Positions 1-6,512 of a DNA stretch of 11,754 bases are shown here, piece after piece (positions within the stretch are counted from its first letter, which is position 1; each line of letters starts with the position of its first letter). Origin of the DNA: Alphaproteobacteria bacterium. Lineage in GTDB: Bacteria > Pseudomonadota > Alphaproteobacteria > JABAAW01. Where the stretch lies: the NCBI GenBank assembly GCA_014238625.1, contig JABAAS010000015.1, positions 4,579-16,332 of the forward strand, in the 5' to 3' direction. The position numbers and the translations under genes were made by a program. The notes below the pieces were generated by a model. It did not search any database and had not been told where the DNA came from. It saw only the letters and a list, made by a program, of their open reading frames with translations.

Positions 1-68
1 CAAGCCTTTTTGCAAGCCTTTTTGCAAGCCTTTTTGCAAGCCTTTTTGCAAGCCTTTTTGCAAGCCTT
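1..68. repeat. 12-bp tandem repeat, about 5.7 copies, at the window edge
   Basis: The unit caagcctttttg is repeated five times without a mismatch and then continues for eight bases before diverging. It runs off the left edge, so the full array may be longer. The period is a multiple of three, as in every array found here inside genes. On the plus strand one frame reads QAFL repeats and stays open to a TAA at 109-111. On the minus strand one frame reads GLQK repeats, close to the GLSK repeats inside the M3 peptidase of this window. No start codon with a ribosome binding site is visible on either strand, so I do not call a gene. Confidence 0.95.
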
Positions 69-74
69 GTCTGT

Positions 75-106
75 TACAAAAAAACCAAATTACAAAAAAA
101 CCAAAT
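75..106. repeat. 16-bp perfect direct repeat just after the pgeF stop
   Basis: Two adjacent identical copies of tacaaaaaaaccaaat occupy 75-90 and 91-106. Read on the minus strand, the direction of pgeF transcription, each copy gives a run of seven T residues right after the pgeF stop codon. The T-runs recall the tail of a terminator, but no stem precedes them, so I do not call one. The 16-bp period would break a reading frame, which fits untranslated DNA. Confidence 0.9.
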
Positions 107-954
107 TATAACAAACCGATGCAAGAAAAATTCCTGCCCTCCTCCTCACCCGTTCGCACAGAACGGCGGTGGCTGAAGTACCGCCTATCGCTGAAAGTAT
201 CTAGTCTCATAAAGTCTATACGCTCGGCAGAAATGCCGCAGCCTCGAAGGCGCGCGCAGACATACTCCCCTAAATCAAAGTGCCAAGTACATACCCTATC
301 GCCAGTAGAAATCTTCCGAGAAACTTTGCGGAAAAATACCTCGTTATTCGGAGTTAGGTTAATCTCATGCGCTAAAATAGCCGCAACAAAGTCATCGCTA
401 ACCTCATAAGATGAAACCGAAATCGTCGGACCTATCGCAACATTTATATCCTCAACCCTAGAACCCAAACTAACCATTCCTCGCACAAGCGATTCTACAA
501 TGCCGCCCAACGCACCGCGCCAGCCCGCATGCGCAACTCCGCATCTGCCCCTACCATCCGCAAATAAGACCGGCGCGCAGTCTGCCGTATAAACGCCCAA
601 TAATACGCCAGATAAATTCGTAACAATGCCATCGCAACGCGGCGCACTCGCAAGGCTCGACCATAGCTTGCTAGTCTCCGTCAGGCAAATAACCTCGTTC
701 GAGTGATGCTGGCGTGCGCAGATAAAGTGCGAAAAGCCAGATAAGCTACTGCTTGCTAATAAGCATAACTTCGCACAAGCGTCTGGAGAGGCAGAAGTAG
801 CGGTGGAGGAGGGAGAAGTAACTAGGCTTTCGTTCTCGCTGCCGCCTCGTGCGAAAAAAACATGCGAAAAGCTCGGCTCTCGTCTAAGCAACGCAGACTC
901 TATATGTCTATGATAACTAGAGCTAAGCAACTTCTCGTTCTTGGCAACCGCCAT
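106..954 (-). CDS. pgeF: Peptidoglycan editing factor PgeF (YfiH/laccase-domain family)
   Basis: A 282-residue cytoplasmic protein of the YfiH/YlmD family. In E. coli the YfiH protein limits faulty L-Ser incorporation in place of L-Ala in peptidoglycan precursors; relatives show purine nucleoside phosphorylase and adenosine deaminase activity. The metal-site residues are all present: H84 in RQHHSNEV, C126 in TADCAPV and H142 in AHAGWRG. Further family blocks are CDGIVTN (about 107-113), AIGPTISVSSYEV (173-185), HFDL (225-228) and the C-terminal FSHRRSVRTGEEEGRNFS (260-277). Length is close to the usual 240-270, with a slightly long, Ser/Thr-rich segment at 46-70. The ATG at 954 is supported by an AGGAGA six bases upstream, which is itself triplicated. 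The gene lies 75 bp (or, counting the repeat leader, directly) after the M23 peptidase gene, so a shared transcript and a cell-wall role are reasonable inferences. Confidence 0.93.
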   Translation of the reverse strand: MAVAKNEKLLSSSYHRHIESALLRREPSFSHVFFARGGSENESLVTSPSSTATSASPDACAKLCLLASSSLSGFSHFICARQHHSNEVICLTETSKLWSSLASAPRCDGIVTNLSGVLLGVYTADCAPVLFADGRGRCGVAHAGWRGALGGIVESLVRGMVSLGSRVEDINVAIGPTISVSSYEVSDDFVAAILAHEINLTPNNEVFFRKVSRKISTGDRVCTWHFDLGEYVCARLRGCGISAERIDFMRLDTFSDRRYFSHRRSVRTGEEEGRNFSCIGLL

Positions 955-960
955 ATATAA

Positions 961-990
961 TCTCCTACAATCTCCTGCTATCTCCTAAAG
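961..990 (-). promoter_or_regulatory. pgeF: Triplicated Shine-Dalgarno sequence ahead of pgeF
   Basis: On the minus strand the core AGGAGA occurs three times at exactly 10-bp spacing (plus-strand tctcct at 961-966, 971-976 and 981-986). The nearest copy ends six bases before the pgeF ATG, an ideal distance. The other two are 16 and 26 bases away, too far to work directly on that start. The rest of the 955-1029 gap holds no recognisable promoter or terminator. Confidence 0.85.
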
Positions 991-1029
991 CAAATATAGT
1001 CGACCATCAACTAAACAAACTACATCAAG

Positions 1030-2079
1030 CTATTGCGGGCGCGAAATAATCTCGGGCGGCAGTAAAAATTGCGCGTCTATCCTCTTGTTATACCAATTTA
1101 TTCGCCAGTCAAGGTGCGCTCCCGTTACCCTGCCAGTAGCCCCTATCTTCCCAATAACCGCTCCCCGTTTCACAAAATCGCCTACCGCTACATCTACGCT
1201 CGACATATGCAGAAACGCAGACTGAAGTCCATGACCATGATCAATGATAATCGTGCCGCCACTATAGTAAAAGTCCGACTCCGCTAGGCGAACTAATCCT
1301 CCCGCCGGTGCTACAACTCGCGTGCCAGTACTCGCCGCAATGTCCGTGCCATAGTGCGGACGACGTGCCTTGCCGTTCAATATCCTCTGCGAACCATAAA
1401 CTCCGCTGATGCGACCCTGCGCCGGCCATATCCAATCTTCCGCAAAATCCGACCACTCTCCTACTTGCCTCCGCGCCGATCCTATCTGCGAGTTCTCTCG
1501 CTTGATACGAGATAATAGCTCCGCCGGTGGCGTTACTTGCTTCGCCGGTAAGCCGTCTATACGCTGGATGTCGTAGCTGCGTTTCTTGATATCCAAGGCA
1601 TGCGTCGAAAAATCTCCGCCTCTATAAACAACAGTCAAAGAAACACTCTCCTTCTCATCGCGCGTAAAGCCGATGACAAACCTGCCCGCCTCATCCAGTA
1701 AAACTTCTCTCGAGCCTAGCGTAATAGACCTAACGCCAGTGCTCTCACCTAAAGCAATCCCCCCCTGCACAAAGTAGCCACGCATATCTATGCCTTTGAG
1801 CATTACTCGCTCGCGCGTAAAGGCTGGCGCATGCTGACCGCGTGCCCTATCTAATCCAGCAAGCGTGAAAAATAGCGTGAAAAATAGCGTGAATAAAAAT
1901 AGAAAAAACAAAGGCTCTCGCAAGGAAACTCTACTTCTGCCCATACGCATACACATACACATACACTCGCGCATACGCGTACATATGCGCGTACATATGC
2001 GCGTACGCTCGCGTGTATGTCTCGCTCTCGCTCTGCCACTTATGGTGGATGCAAAAATAGCTCTCATAATTTTTTCCAT
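1030..2079 (-). CDS. Exported M23-family metallopeptidase (murein endopeptidase type)
   Basis: Numbering is from the ATG at 2079. The C-terminal M23 domain (about 216-335) has the zinc-site HYGTD (H242, D246), FLHMS (H291) and GAHLDWRINW (H322, D324). The last block reads HxD where most M23 enzymes have HxH; from memory, alphaproteobacterial relatives also carry HLDW, so this may be a subfamily trait. A very hydrophobic segment at about 56-75, after MGRSRVSLR, looks like a signal peptide or anchor, placing the enzyme in the envelope. A strand-rich domain probably lies between. The start is uncertain. The frame opens at a GTG at 2169, abutting the xseA stop, without a ribosome binding site. 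The ATG at 2079 has AAGGA seven bases upstream and is preferred. The ATG at 1944 would give the neatest signal peptide. The stretch between 2079 and 1944 is odd, Arg/Cys/Met-rich and built from short repeats. Confidence 0.85.
   Translation of the reverse strand: MEKIMRAIFASTISGRARARHTRERTRICTRICTRMRECMCMCMRMGRSRVSLREPLFFLFLFTLFFTLFFTLAGLDRARGQHAPAFTRERVMLKGIDMRGYFVQGGIALGESTGVRSITLGSREVLLDEAGRFVIGFTRDEKESVSLTVVYRGGDFSTHALDIKKRSYDIQRIDGLPAKQVTPPAELLSRIKRENSQIGSARRQVGEWSDFAEDWIWPAQGRISGVYGSQRILNGKARRPHYGTDIAASTGTRVVAPAGGLVRLAESDFYYSGGTIIIDHGHGLQSAFLHMSSVDVAVGDFVKRGAVIGKIGATGRVTGAHLDWRINWYNKRIDAQFLLPPEIISRPQ
1862..1909. repeat. 12-bp tandem repeat encoding the hydrophobic segment of the M23 protein
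   Basis: The units agcgtgaaaaat (1862-1873 and 1874-1885, identical), agcgtgaataaa (1886-1897) and a diverged aatagaaaaaac (1898-1909) follow each other. On the minus strand they encode a four-residue TLFF pattern that forms much of the signal or anchor helix. The period keeps the frame. Confidence 0.85.
1942..2016. repeat. 6-bp and 12-bp tandem repeats in the M23 N-terminal region
   Basis: A catac[g/a] hexamer run at 1942-1966 adjoins 12-bp units at 1969-2016, with acatatgcgcgt exact at 1981-1992 and 1993-2004. On the minus strand they read as alternating Cys-Met and as Arg-Ile-Cys-Thr repeats. Such a peptide is unlike any M23 leader I know, so part of this stretch may be untranslated or a tolerated expansion. 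Confidence 0.8.
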
Positions 2080-2139
2080 ATTCTCTTCCTTATTCTCTTC
2101 CTTATTCTCTTCCTTATCCTCTTGCATATCCTCTTGCAT
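2080..2139. repeat. 12-bp array of Shine-Dalgarno-like units ahead of the M23 start
   Basis: On the minus strand five clean units follow each other: ATGCAAGAGGAT twice, then AAGGAAGAGAAT three times, leading straight into ATG at 2079. Plus-strand boundaries are 2080-2091, 2092-2103, 2104-2115, 2116-2127 and 2128-2139. If translated from upstream they give MQED MQED KEEN KEEN KEEN. If not, they are stacked ribosome-binding cores; the last AAGGA lies seven bases before the ATG. Confidence 0.9.
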
Positions 2140-2169
2140 ATTTCTCTTAACGCTCGTGAGTTCTAGCAC

Positions 2170-3648
2170 TTATAGTTTCAATAGTCTCTGTTTAGTCTCC
2201 GCACCCTCCCCCTCACCTAAGGCAACCGCTCGTAAGTTACTTCGGTCCGAAAGTAGCGTGTCAAACTCTTCACCAGCTCGCAACGACTTCGCGCTACGCA
2301 CTATCTTGCCATCAACACGCACCAAAGCAAAACCTCGCGCAAGAACCGAACCATAAGATAACGAGCGTAAAAGTTGCGAAAACTTCGATAGCTCCTCACG
2401 CCTTCCAGAAATAATCGCGCCAATCGCTCGTTGCTGTCTTGCCTCGCTGTTCGTAAGGCGTTGGCGCGCGCGCAAAATCTTGTCCGCAAGCCAGCGCCTC
2501 GATAGGCGTTGACGCGTGAGCGCGCTCGATAGTCTATCCAAATACGAGACCATCGCAAGCCCTAATGCTCGCTTGTTGGTGGCTAGCTGTAATCGCGCAC
2601 GCTCTGTGCGGGCTTCTAAGGCTCGCGGTAAAGAACGCGAGCTCACAGATAAGCGCGTACGCAAACTTTCAAATTGTAAGGAAAATAAACCTTGCAGGCG
2701 CAACTCTAAATCCGTAAGGCGTCGCAGTAAGGCTCGCTTATCAGGTACCGATAGCTCCGCAGCCGCGCTCGGTGTCGAGGCGCGCAAATCCGCTACATAG
2801 TCTAGTAGAGTCACATCGCTCTCGTGACCTATCGCAGAGACTACCGGTAGAGCGCAGGCAAAGGCAGCGCGTATTACCGACTCCTCGTTGAAAACCCACA
2901 AGTCCTCTATCGAACCGCCGCCACGCGCTACTATAACTAAATCAAGGTCGGGAAACTCTTCTCTAAACTTGCGCGAGGCAAGTAGCGAAAATGCTGACAA
3001 AATACTCGACTCCGCATCTCGTCCTTGCACCGAAATCGGTAAAAGCAGTAAGTCTACCGCGCAACGAGCAGCTATGCGCTGAACTATGTCGTGCAAAACA
3101 GCACCGCTCGGCGAGGTCAATAACGCAATACGGCGCGGGAGGGTCGCTAGGCGTTGTTTATGCTCCGCTGAAAACAATCCCTCCGCCGCAAGTTTGCGCC
3201 GACGCTGCTCTAAAAGTTTCAGCAACGCTCCCTCACCAGCAGCCTCTAAATCCGTAACCTGAAGTTGATAGCGCGAGCGTTGCGAGTAAGCCGTCAATCC
3301 TCCCTCAGCTATAACCTCTAGGCCTTCCTCCGCTCGATGACGCAAACTACGCACCCTGCCACTCCAGCATACAGCGTCTAATGTCGAGTGCTCGTCCTTT
3401 AGCGAAAAGTAAATATGTCCCCTCTCCGTTTGTTTCAAGCCAGATATCTCGCCGCGGACGCTGACGCGCGAAAATCGCGATTCTATATGACCCTTCAAAA
3501 GACTCGATAGCTCCGAGACGCTATGCGCGCGGTTGCCTCCCTCAACAATTCGCTTAGTTGGAGAAGTTAGGGACGATGGCGGTTGAGTGGGAGACAAGCT
3601 AAAAACCTCGTGCAATATGCTTTCCTGCAACATGCTTGTCTGCAACAT
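2170..3648 (-). CDS. xseA: Exodeoxyribonuclease VII large subunit
   Basis: The catalytic large subunit of ExoVII, which with the small subunit XseB degrades single-stranded DNA into acid-soluble oligonucleotides in repair and recombination. Numbering from the ATG at 3648: an N-terminal OB-fold at about 41-135 (HSVSELSSLL, VRGEISG, GHIYFSLKD), then the exonuclease core with LTSPSGAVLHDI (177-188), RGGGSIEDLW (242-251), GHESDVTLLDYVADLR (274-289) and TPSAAAEL (292-299). A long coiled-coil-like region follows, and the end carries LARGFALVRVDGK. Total length near 490 residues fits the family with a short N-terminal extension. The frame is open to a TTG at 3675. ATGs at 3648 and 3633 have no clear ribosome binding site, while TTGs at 3615 and 3597 sit 7-8 bases after AGGA or GAGG. 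The start therefore is not settled. It overlaps the upstream membrane-protein gene. XseB is not in the window. Confidence 0.95.
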   Translation of the reverse strand: MLQTSMLQESILHEVFSLSPTQPPSSLTSPTKRIVEGGNRAHSVSELSSLLKGHIESRFSRVSVRGEISGLKQTERGHIYFSLKDEHSTLDAVCWSGRVRSLRHRAEEGLEVIAEGGLTAYSQRSRYQLQVTDLEAAGEGALLKLLEQRRRKLAAEGLFSAEHKQRLATLPRRIALLTSPSGAVLHDIVQRIAARCAVDLLLLPISVQGRDAESSILSAFSLLASRKFREEFPDLDLVIVARGGGSIEDLWVFNEESVIRAAFACALPVVSAIGHESDVTLLDYVADLRASTPSAAAELSVPDKRALLRRLTDLELRLQGLFSLQFESLRTRLSVSSRSLPRALEARTERARLQLATNKRALGLAMVSYLDRLSSALTRQRLSRRWLADKILRARQRLTNSEARQQRAIGAIISGRREELSKFSQLLRSLSYGSVLARGFALVRVDGKIVRSAKSLRAGEEFDTLLSDRSNLRAVALGEGEGAETKQRLLKL

Positions 3649-5620
3649 TCTTGTCGAAATACTTGCCGAAAGCAACTCGGCTCAATGCCAAAGCCCGCAG
3701 GCGCGAAGCTAGGCGCAGAAAAAGAATTATCGATAGTCCAAGCATAAAAACCAAAGCAGAAATCGAAAGTCCTAATAGACCTAAACTCTGTAAAAGTAAG
3801 TCAAGATTGCCGAAAAAACCTCGCTCCTCAAGCTGCGGAGAAAAGGAAAGGCGCAGTGGATGTCTGAATGCTCCCCAAACGCCTAGCGGTAAAAATAAAA
3901 AAATCGCGTAACGCTCAAAGCCACTCGACAATAGACGCAATGCCAGCAAGCCGAACGCGCTTATGCCTAGTAAGCTCGTCAACGAAAGCAATAGTAAACT
4001 GAGCGAAAGCAGCAAAGACTCGCCAGGGTAGAGAGAGATGAACGCTCCGTAAAGCGGCGCAAAACCTAACTCCCCTACTCGCCAAGAGCCAGTCGATAGG
4101 ATCGGTAACATCGTTAGAATTATGAAAAAAAGTAGCGTAAAGCAGAGAGCCAAAAGCAGAAAAAAACTAAATACCTTAACAAAAAAATCTTTCTTGAAAA
4201 ACCTCATATTTGAAAATATCCTGCCAAAAAATCCTCTGTACAAAAATCCTCCGCATAAAAAACTACTACTTAAAAAACGCTTGAACAAAGGAAGCCTATC
4301 TAAAAAAGTCACTACAGAAGTGAGAAATCTAGCGCGGGCGGAAAAGAGTTCGGAAGAGGGCTTAGTGGCAGGGGCGGTAGCAGGGGTCGTAGCGGGGTTC
4401 GTAGCGGGGGTCGTAGTGCCAGTCGCTGTTAAGCCTGTCAAATTTACAAGATACGCAAGCGCAAAAAAACCAAATGCCGAGCGGAAAATTAAAAGAAAGC
4501 TCGTGAAAATTCCGCCAGAAAACTCCCGCACATCACTCGAAGGCGGGAAGCTCGTCAAAAAAGACCATAAGCCAGAAACGCTCGATAGAAAAGAAGAGTC
4601 TATCCGCTCAAAGCCCATCTGCGAAGAGTAGCCCGCCGATTGCTCAAGCATCAAAAAACACAGCGTGCCGTAAAAAAGTAATGCAACCGGTAGTAATATA
4701 CAAAGTAAAAATGTAATTACTCGCAAAGGGCGCGCAAAAATAAGTGGAAAGCCCAAGACCGCAAGCAAAAATAGCGTAATAAGTAAAACCGCTTGCCGCA
4801 ACTCTAAACCAAAAAATAAATTCACAAATAAATCTGCTCGCAAGCCTCCCCATCCCTCGCCAGAAAAAGTAGCGGGCGGCGTAAGTTCGTTCTGCGCCGC
4901 TACAAATAAGCGCGCGCTCTGTTGGAAAAATATCTCCGCAACACTCGGTAGTAGCTCAAATAGTAACGATAGTAAAAAACCGCTCGCAAATAATATAACT
5001 GCAAATCTGTATAGTTTGCCGCGCCATAAGCTAGCGTCAAATCGTCTGAAAAAAACTGCCAGCGACGTATCGCTCTTACCTGAAGCAGAGCGGGCTGAAG
5101 CGAGGTGGGCTAAACCGAAATGCCCGCTCGCTCGACTGCCGAAAACAGCCCAGCCCTCTAGCAGCTGGAAAAAAAGCGCAAGCGGAAATAGCCAAAGCAA
5201 AACAGAAAGAACGCGCATCGGTGAGGCAACCGAAAACAAGCTCGCAACGCTCGCTATCGCAAGCGGCGTCAATAAAACAGAGCCCAACAAAAGCACCGCC
5301 CGAAAACTCGCAAAAAATCCTAAACTAGTAGACTCGCTAGAATCTACGCTCGTGCTCGCGGCGGGGCGGGGGGCTGATGGCGGGAGGGGCGGGAGGGGCG
5401 GCGGGGAAGTCTTATCTATACCTATATCTATTCTTCGGCGCAAAAACTTAGCAGAAAGGCTACTCAAAAGACTGCTAAAAAGACTACTAAAAATCCTGAG
5501 CAAAACTCCGCCCAAAACTCCGCTCAAAAAAATAAGACGCTCGCTAAAAAATAAAAAAACGCAGAGCAGCAACGCTACCCCTAGCGCATCATTCAGCAAA
5601 AATGACAAGAAAAAAGACAA
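3599..5620 (-). CDS. Large multi-pass membrane protein, not recognised
   Basis: A 673-residue protein with roughly ten to twelve hydrophobic stretches likely to span the membrane, for example near 107-131, 133-152, 200-220, 277-298, 300-325, 480-510 and 620-645. I see no catalytic or transport motif and make no functional claim. The regions between helices hold low-complexity repeats: a proline-rich PPPLPPLPP near 72-82, a PAT repeat near 396-416, and a five-residue Phe-rich pattern near 436-480. The frame is closed by a TAG two codons upstream of the TTG at 5620, and no ATG occurs in frame before about residue 132. The start is therefore a TTG, or lies inside. The C-terminal 50 nt overlap the beginning of xseA (77 nt if xseA starts at its first TTG). 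The gene is 37 bp downstream of the small membrane protein gene, in the same direction. Confidence 0.72.
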   Translation of the reverse strand: MSFFLSFLLNDALGVALLLCVFLFFSERLIFLSGVLGGVLLRIFSSLFSSLLSSLSAKFLRRRIDIGIDKTSPPPLPPLPPSAPRPAASTSVDSSESTSLGFFASFRAVLLLGSVLLTPLAIASVASLFSVASPMRVLSVLLWLFPLALFFQLLEGWAVFGSRASGHFGLAHLASARSASGKSDTSLAVFFRRFDASLWRGKLYRFAVILFASGFLLSLLFELLPSVAEIFFQQSARLFVAAQNELTPPATFSGEGWGGLRADLFVNLFFGLELRQAVLLITLFLLAVLGFPLIFARPLRVITFLLCILLPVALLFYGTLCFLMLEQSAGYSSQMGFERIDSSFLSSVSGLWSFLTSFPPSSDVREFSGGIFTSFLLIFRSAFGFFALAYLVNLTGLTATGTTTPATNPATTPATAPATKPSSELFSARARFLTSVVTFLDRLPLFKRFLSSSFLCGGFLYRGFFGRIFSNMRFFKKDFFVKVFSFFLLLALCFTLLFFIILTMLPILSTGSWRVGELGFAPLYGAFISLYPGESLLLSLSLLLLSLTSLLGISAFGLLALRLLSSGFERYAIFLFLPLGVWGAFRHPLRLSFSPQLEERGFFGNLDLLLQSLGLLGLSISALVFMLGLSIILFLRLASRLRALALSRVAFGKYFDKNVADKHVAGKHIARGF
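3611..3670. repeat. 15-bp tandem repeat in the overlap of the membrane-protein gene and xseA
   Basis: Units of 15 bp at 3611-3625, 3626-3640 and 3641-3655 differ at few positions, with a diverged fourth at 3656-3670. In the membrane-protein frame they encode VADKH, VAGKH and IARGF near its C-terminus. In the xseA frame they encode MLQTS, MLQES and ILHEV at its beginning. The repeat creates the alternative ATG codons of xseA. Confidence 0.85.
4180..4314. repeat. Degenerate 15-bp repeat inside the large membrane protein
   Basis: Nine consecutive 15-bp blocks each begin with an A-run of four to seven on the plus strand, followed by a variable CT-rich half, for example caaaaaatcctctgt (4225-4239) and acaaaaatcctccgc (4240-4254). 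On the minus strand they encode a pentapeptide pattern with Phe-Phe or Phe-Leu every fifth residue (SSSFL CGGFL YRGFF GRIFS NMRFF). Divergence suggests an old array, or selection for the pattern. Confidence 0.7.
4371..4430. repeat. 12-bp repeat encoding Pro-Ala-Thr units in the large membrane protein
   Basis: Four units related to ggggtcgtagcg lie at 4371-4382, 4383-4394, 4395-4406 and 4407-4418, with a diverged fifth to 4430. On the minus strand they give TTPATNPATTPATAPATKP, a hydrophilic linker between two membrane-rich halves of the protein. Confidence 0.85.
5381..5398. repeat. 9-bp GC-rich duplication (proline linker)
   Basis: The unit cgggagggg occurs twice in tandem inside a G-rich plus-strand stretch (about 5358-5406). 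It encodes a Pro-Pro-Leu repeat on the minus strand, in a loop after the first membrane segment. Confidence 0.7.
5457..5528. repeat. 12-bp degenerate repeat near the N-terminus of the large membrane protein
   Basis: Six 12-bp blocks follow one another: aggctactcaaa, agactgctaaaa, agactactaaaa, atcctgagcaaa, actccgcccaaa and actccgctcaaa. On the minus strand they encode a four-residue pattern (SGVL GGVL LRIF SSLF SSLL SSLS), a hydrophobic and Ser-rich stretch after the first membrane helix. Confidence 0.8.
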
Positions 5621-5657
5621 ACTCTAATGTTAAGGCTAGTAGAGGAGGGATGGGGGG

Positions 5658-6194
5658 CTATGTGCTTTTGTCCGTTCGCTCGCTCTCAACTTTAAACCAA
5701 AGCCAGAAAAGAAGAAAAGTACTTAGCAAATAACCAAAAGGAAAATCATATACTCGCCAATGTTCATCAAAAAAAATAAAAACGCTCGCCGCGCTACCTG
5801 TAAAAAGAGCCAACGCGATATTCGACAAAAAAGAAGGAACCATAGGAGGAAAAGGCAGTCGCTCTCCGCCTATCATCCTCGAAAAAACAAGTACTATACC
5901 AACGACTGGAAACAACACGATCGCAAGTGCCATGCCCAATTCGTCCAAAAAAATTAACAAAACAAAGCCCGTAGCAAAAACAAGAGAAAAAATCAAAAGC
6001 ATATCATACCTGTATTCTATCCAAAGAATTACAAAAGCGCAGGTCAGTAGAAAAAATCTGTAAGTAGCAGTGAAAAAAGGACTGCTATCGAAAAAATAAA
6101 TAAAAAAAGTAACCGCAAATAACAGAGAAACCGCAGATCTCAAAACAAAAATATGCGGTTCGTTACGATAGAAGGATAAAAGTTTTGATAGCAT
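5658..6194 (-). CDS. Small integral membrane protein, not recognised
   Basis: A 178-residue, highly hydrophobic protein with about six probable membrane helices (near 16-34, 44-60, 64-82, 86-104, 120-140 and 150-168). A short charged tail, VESERTDKST, follows. No motif lets me place it in a family. The frame continues up to a GTG at 6242, whose nearest ribosome-binding core (AAGGAG) is about 14 bases away. I prefer the ATG at 6194, which has TAGGA five bases upstream. The gene ends with TAG at 5658 and is followed 37 bp later by the large membrane protein gene. This suggests co-transcription and possibly a shared envelope role; that is inference only. Confidence 0.7.
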   Translation of the reverse strand: MLSKLLSFYRNEPHIFVLRSAVSLLFAVTFFIYFFDSSPFFTATYRFFLLTCAFVILWIEYRYDMLLIFSLVFATGFVLLIFLDELGMALAIVLFPVVGIVLVFSRMIGGERLPFPPMVPSFLSNIALALFTGSAASVFIFFDEHWRVYDFPFGYLLSTFLLFWLWFKVESERTDKST

Positions 6195-6356
6195 CGCCGT
6201 CCTATATGTTTGGGCTATGAAGGAAATATACGCAAAGCGCACTCTAAAAGTCTCGTCTCCTTTGTAGTACCCTCATCCGTTGGAATCTGTTGCAATTCTA
6301 ATAGCACCAAAAATAAACAGCCGCAACTCCGCGCACACATTACTAACTAAAAAAAC

Positions 6357-6512
6357 TTGCTCGCTACTCTTACTCGCTCCCCTTGCTCGCTCTCGCTATT
6401 CTTGCTCCCCTTGCTCGCTAATCTTACTCGCTCCCCTTGCTCGCTCCCCTTACTCGCTCCCCTTGCTCGCTACTCTTGCTCGCTCTCGCTACTACTCTCG
6501 CTACCCTTGCTA
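6357..6512. repeat. 13-bp tandem array running through the stop codon of the response regulator gene
   Basis: About twelve units alternate between ttgctcgctcccc and ttactcgctcccc with few changes. The exact 13-bp spacing is clearest at 6424-6475 (6424, 6437, 6450, 6463); one unit at 6396-6410 is longer and the units beyond 6489 are decayed. The response regulator stop (6470-6472) is created inside one unit, so the last dozen residues of that protein come from the array. The remaining 115 bp are untranslated. On the minus strand each unit is purine-rich (GGGGAGCGAGYAA). The rest of the gap down to 6195 shows no clear promoter or terminator. Confidence 0.92.

Noticed and set aside
75..106. Double T-run as a rho-independent terminator of pgeF
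   Set aside because: No stem-forming sequence precedes the T-runs.
119..409. Plus-strand open frame of 96 codons
   Set aside because: Antisense to the conserved C-terminal half of pgeF.
4122..4631. Plus-strand open frame of 169 codons, Lys-rich
   Set aside because: It lies wholly antisense to the membrane-protein gene and its composition mirrors the A-runs of the 15-bp repeat. It has no ribosome binding site.
5016..5627. Plus-strand open frame of 203 codons
   Set aside because: Antisense shadow of the same membrane-protein gene. Its Lys-rich repeats are the complement of the 12-bp array.
6357..6512. Possible CRISPR array from regularly spaced repeats
   Set aside because: Units are 13 bp and directly adjacent, with no unique spacers, and no cas genes are present. 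The same holds for the other arrays.
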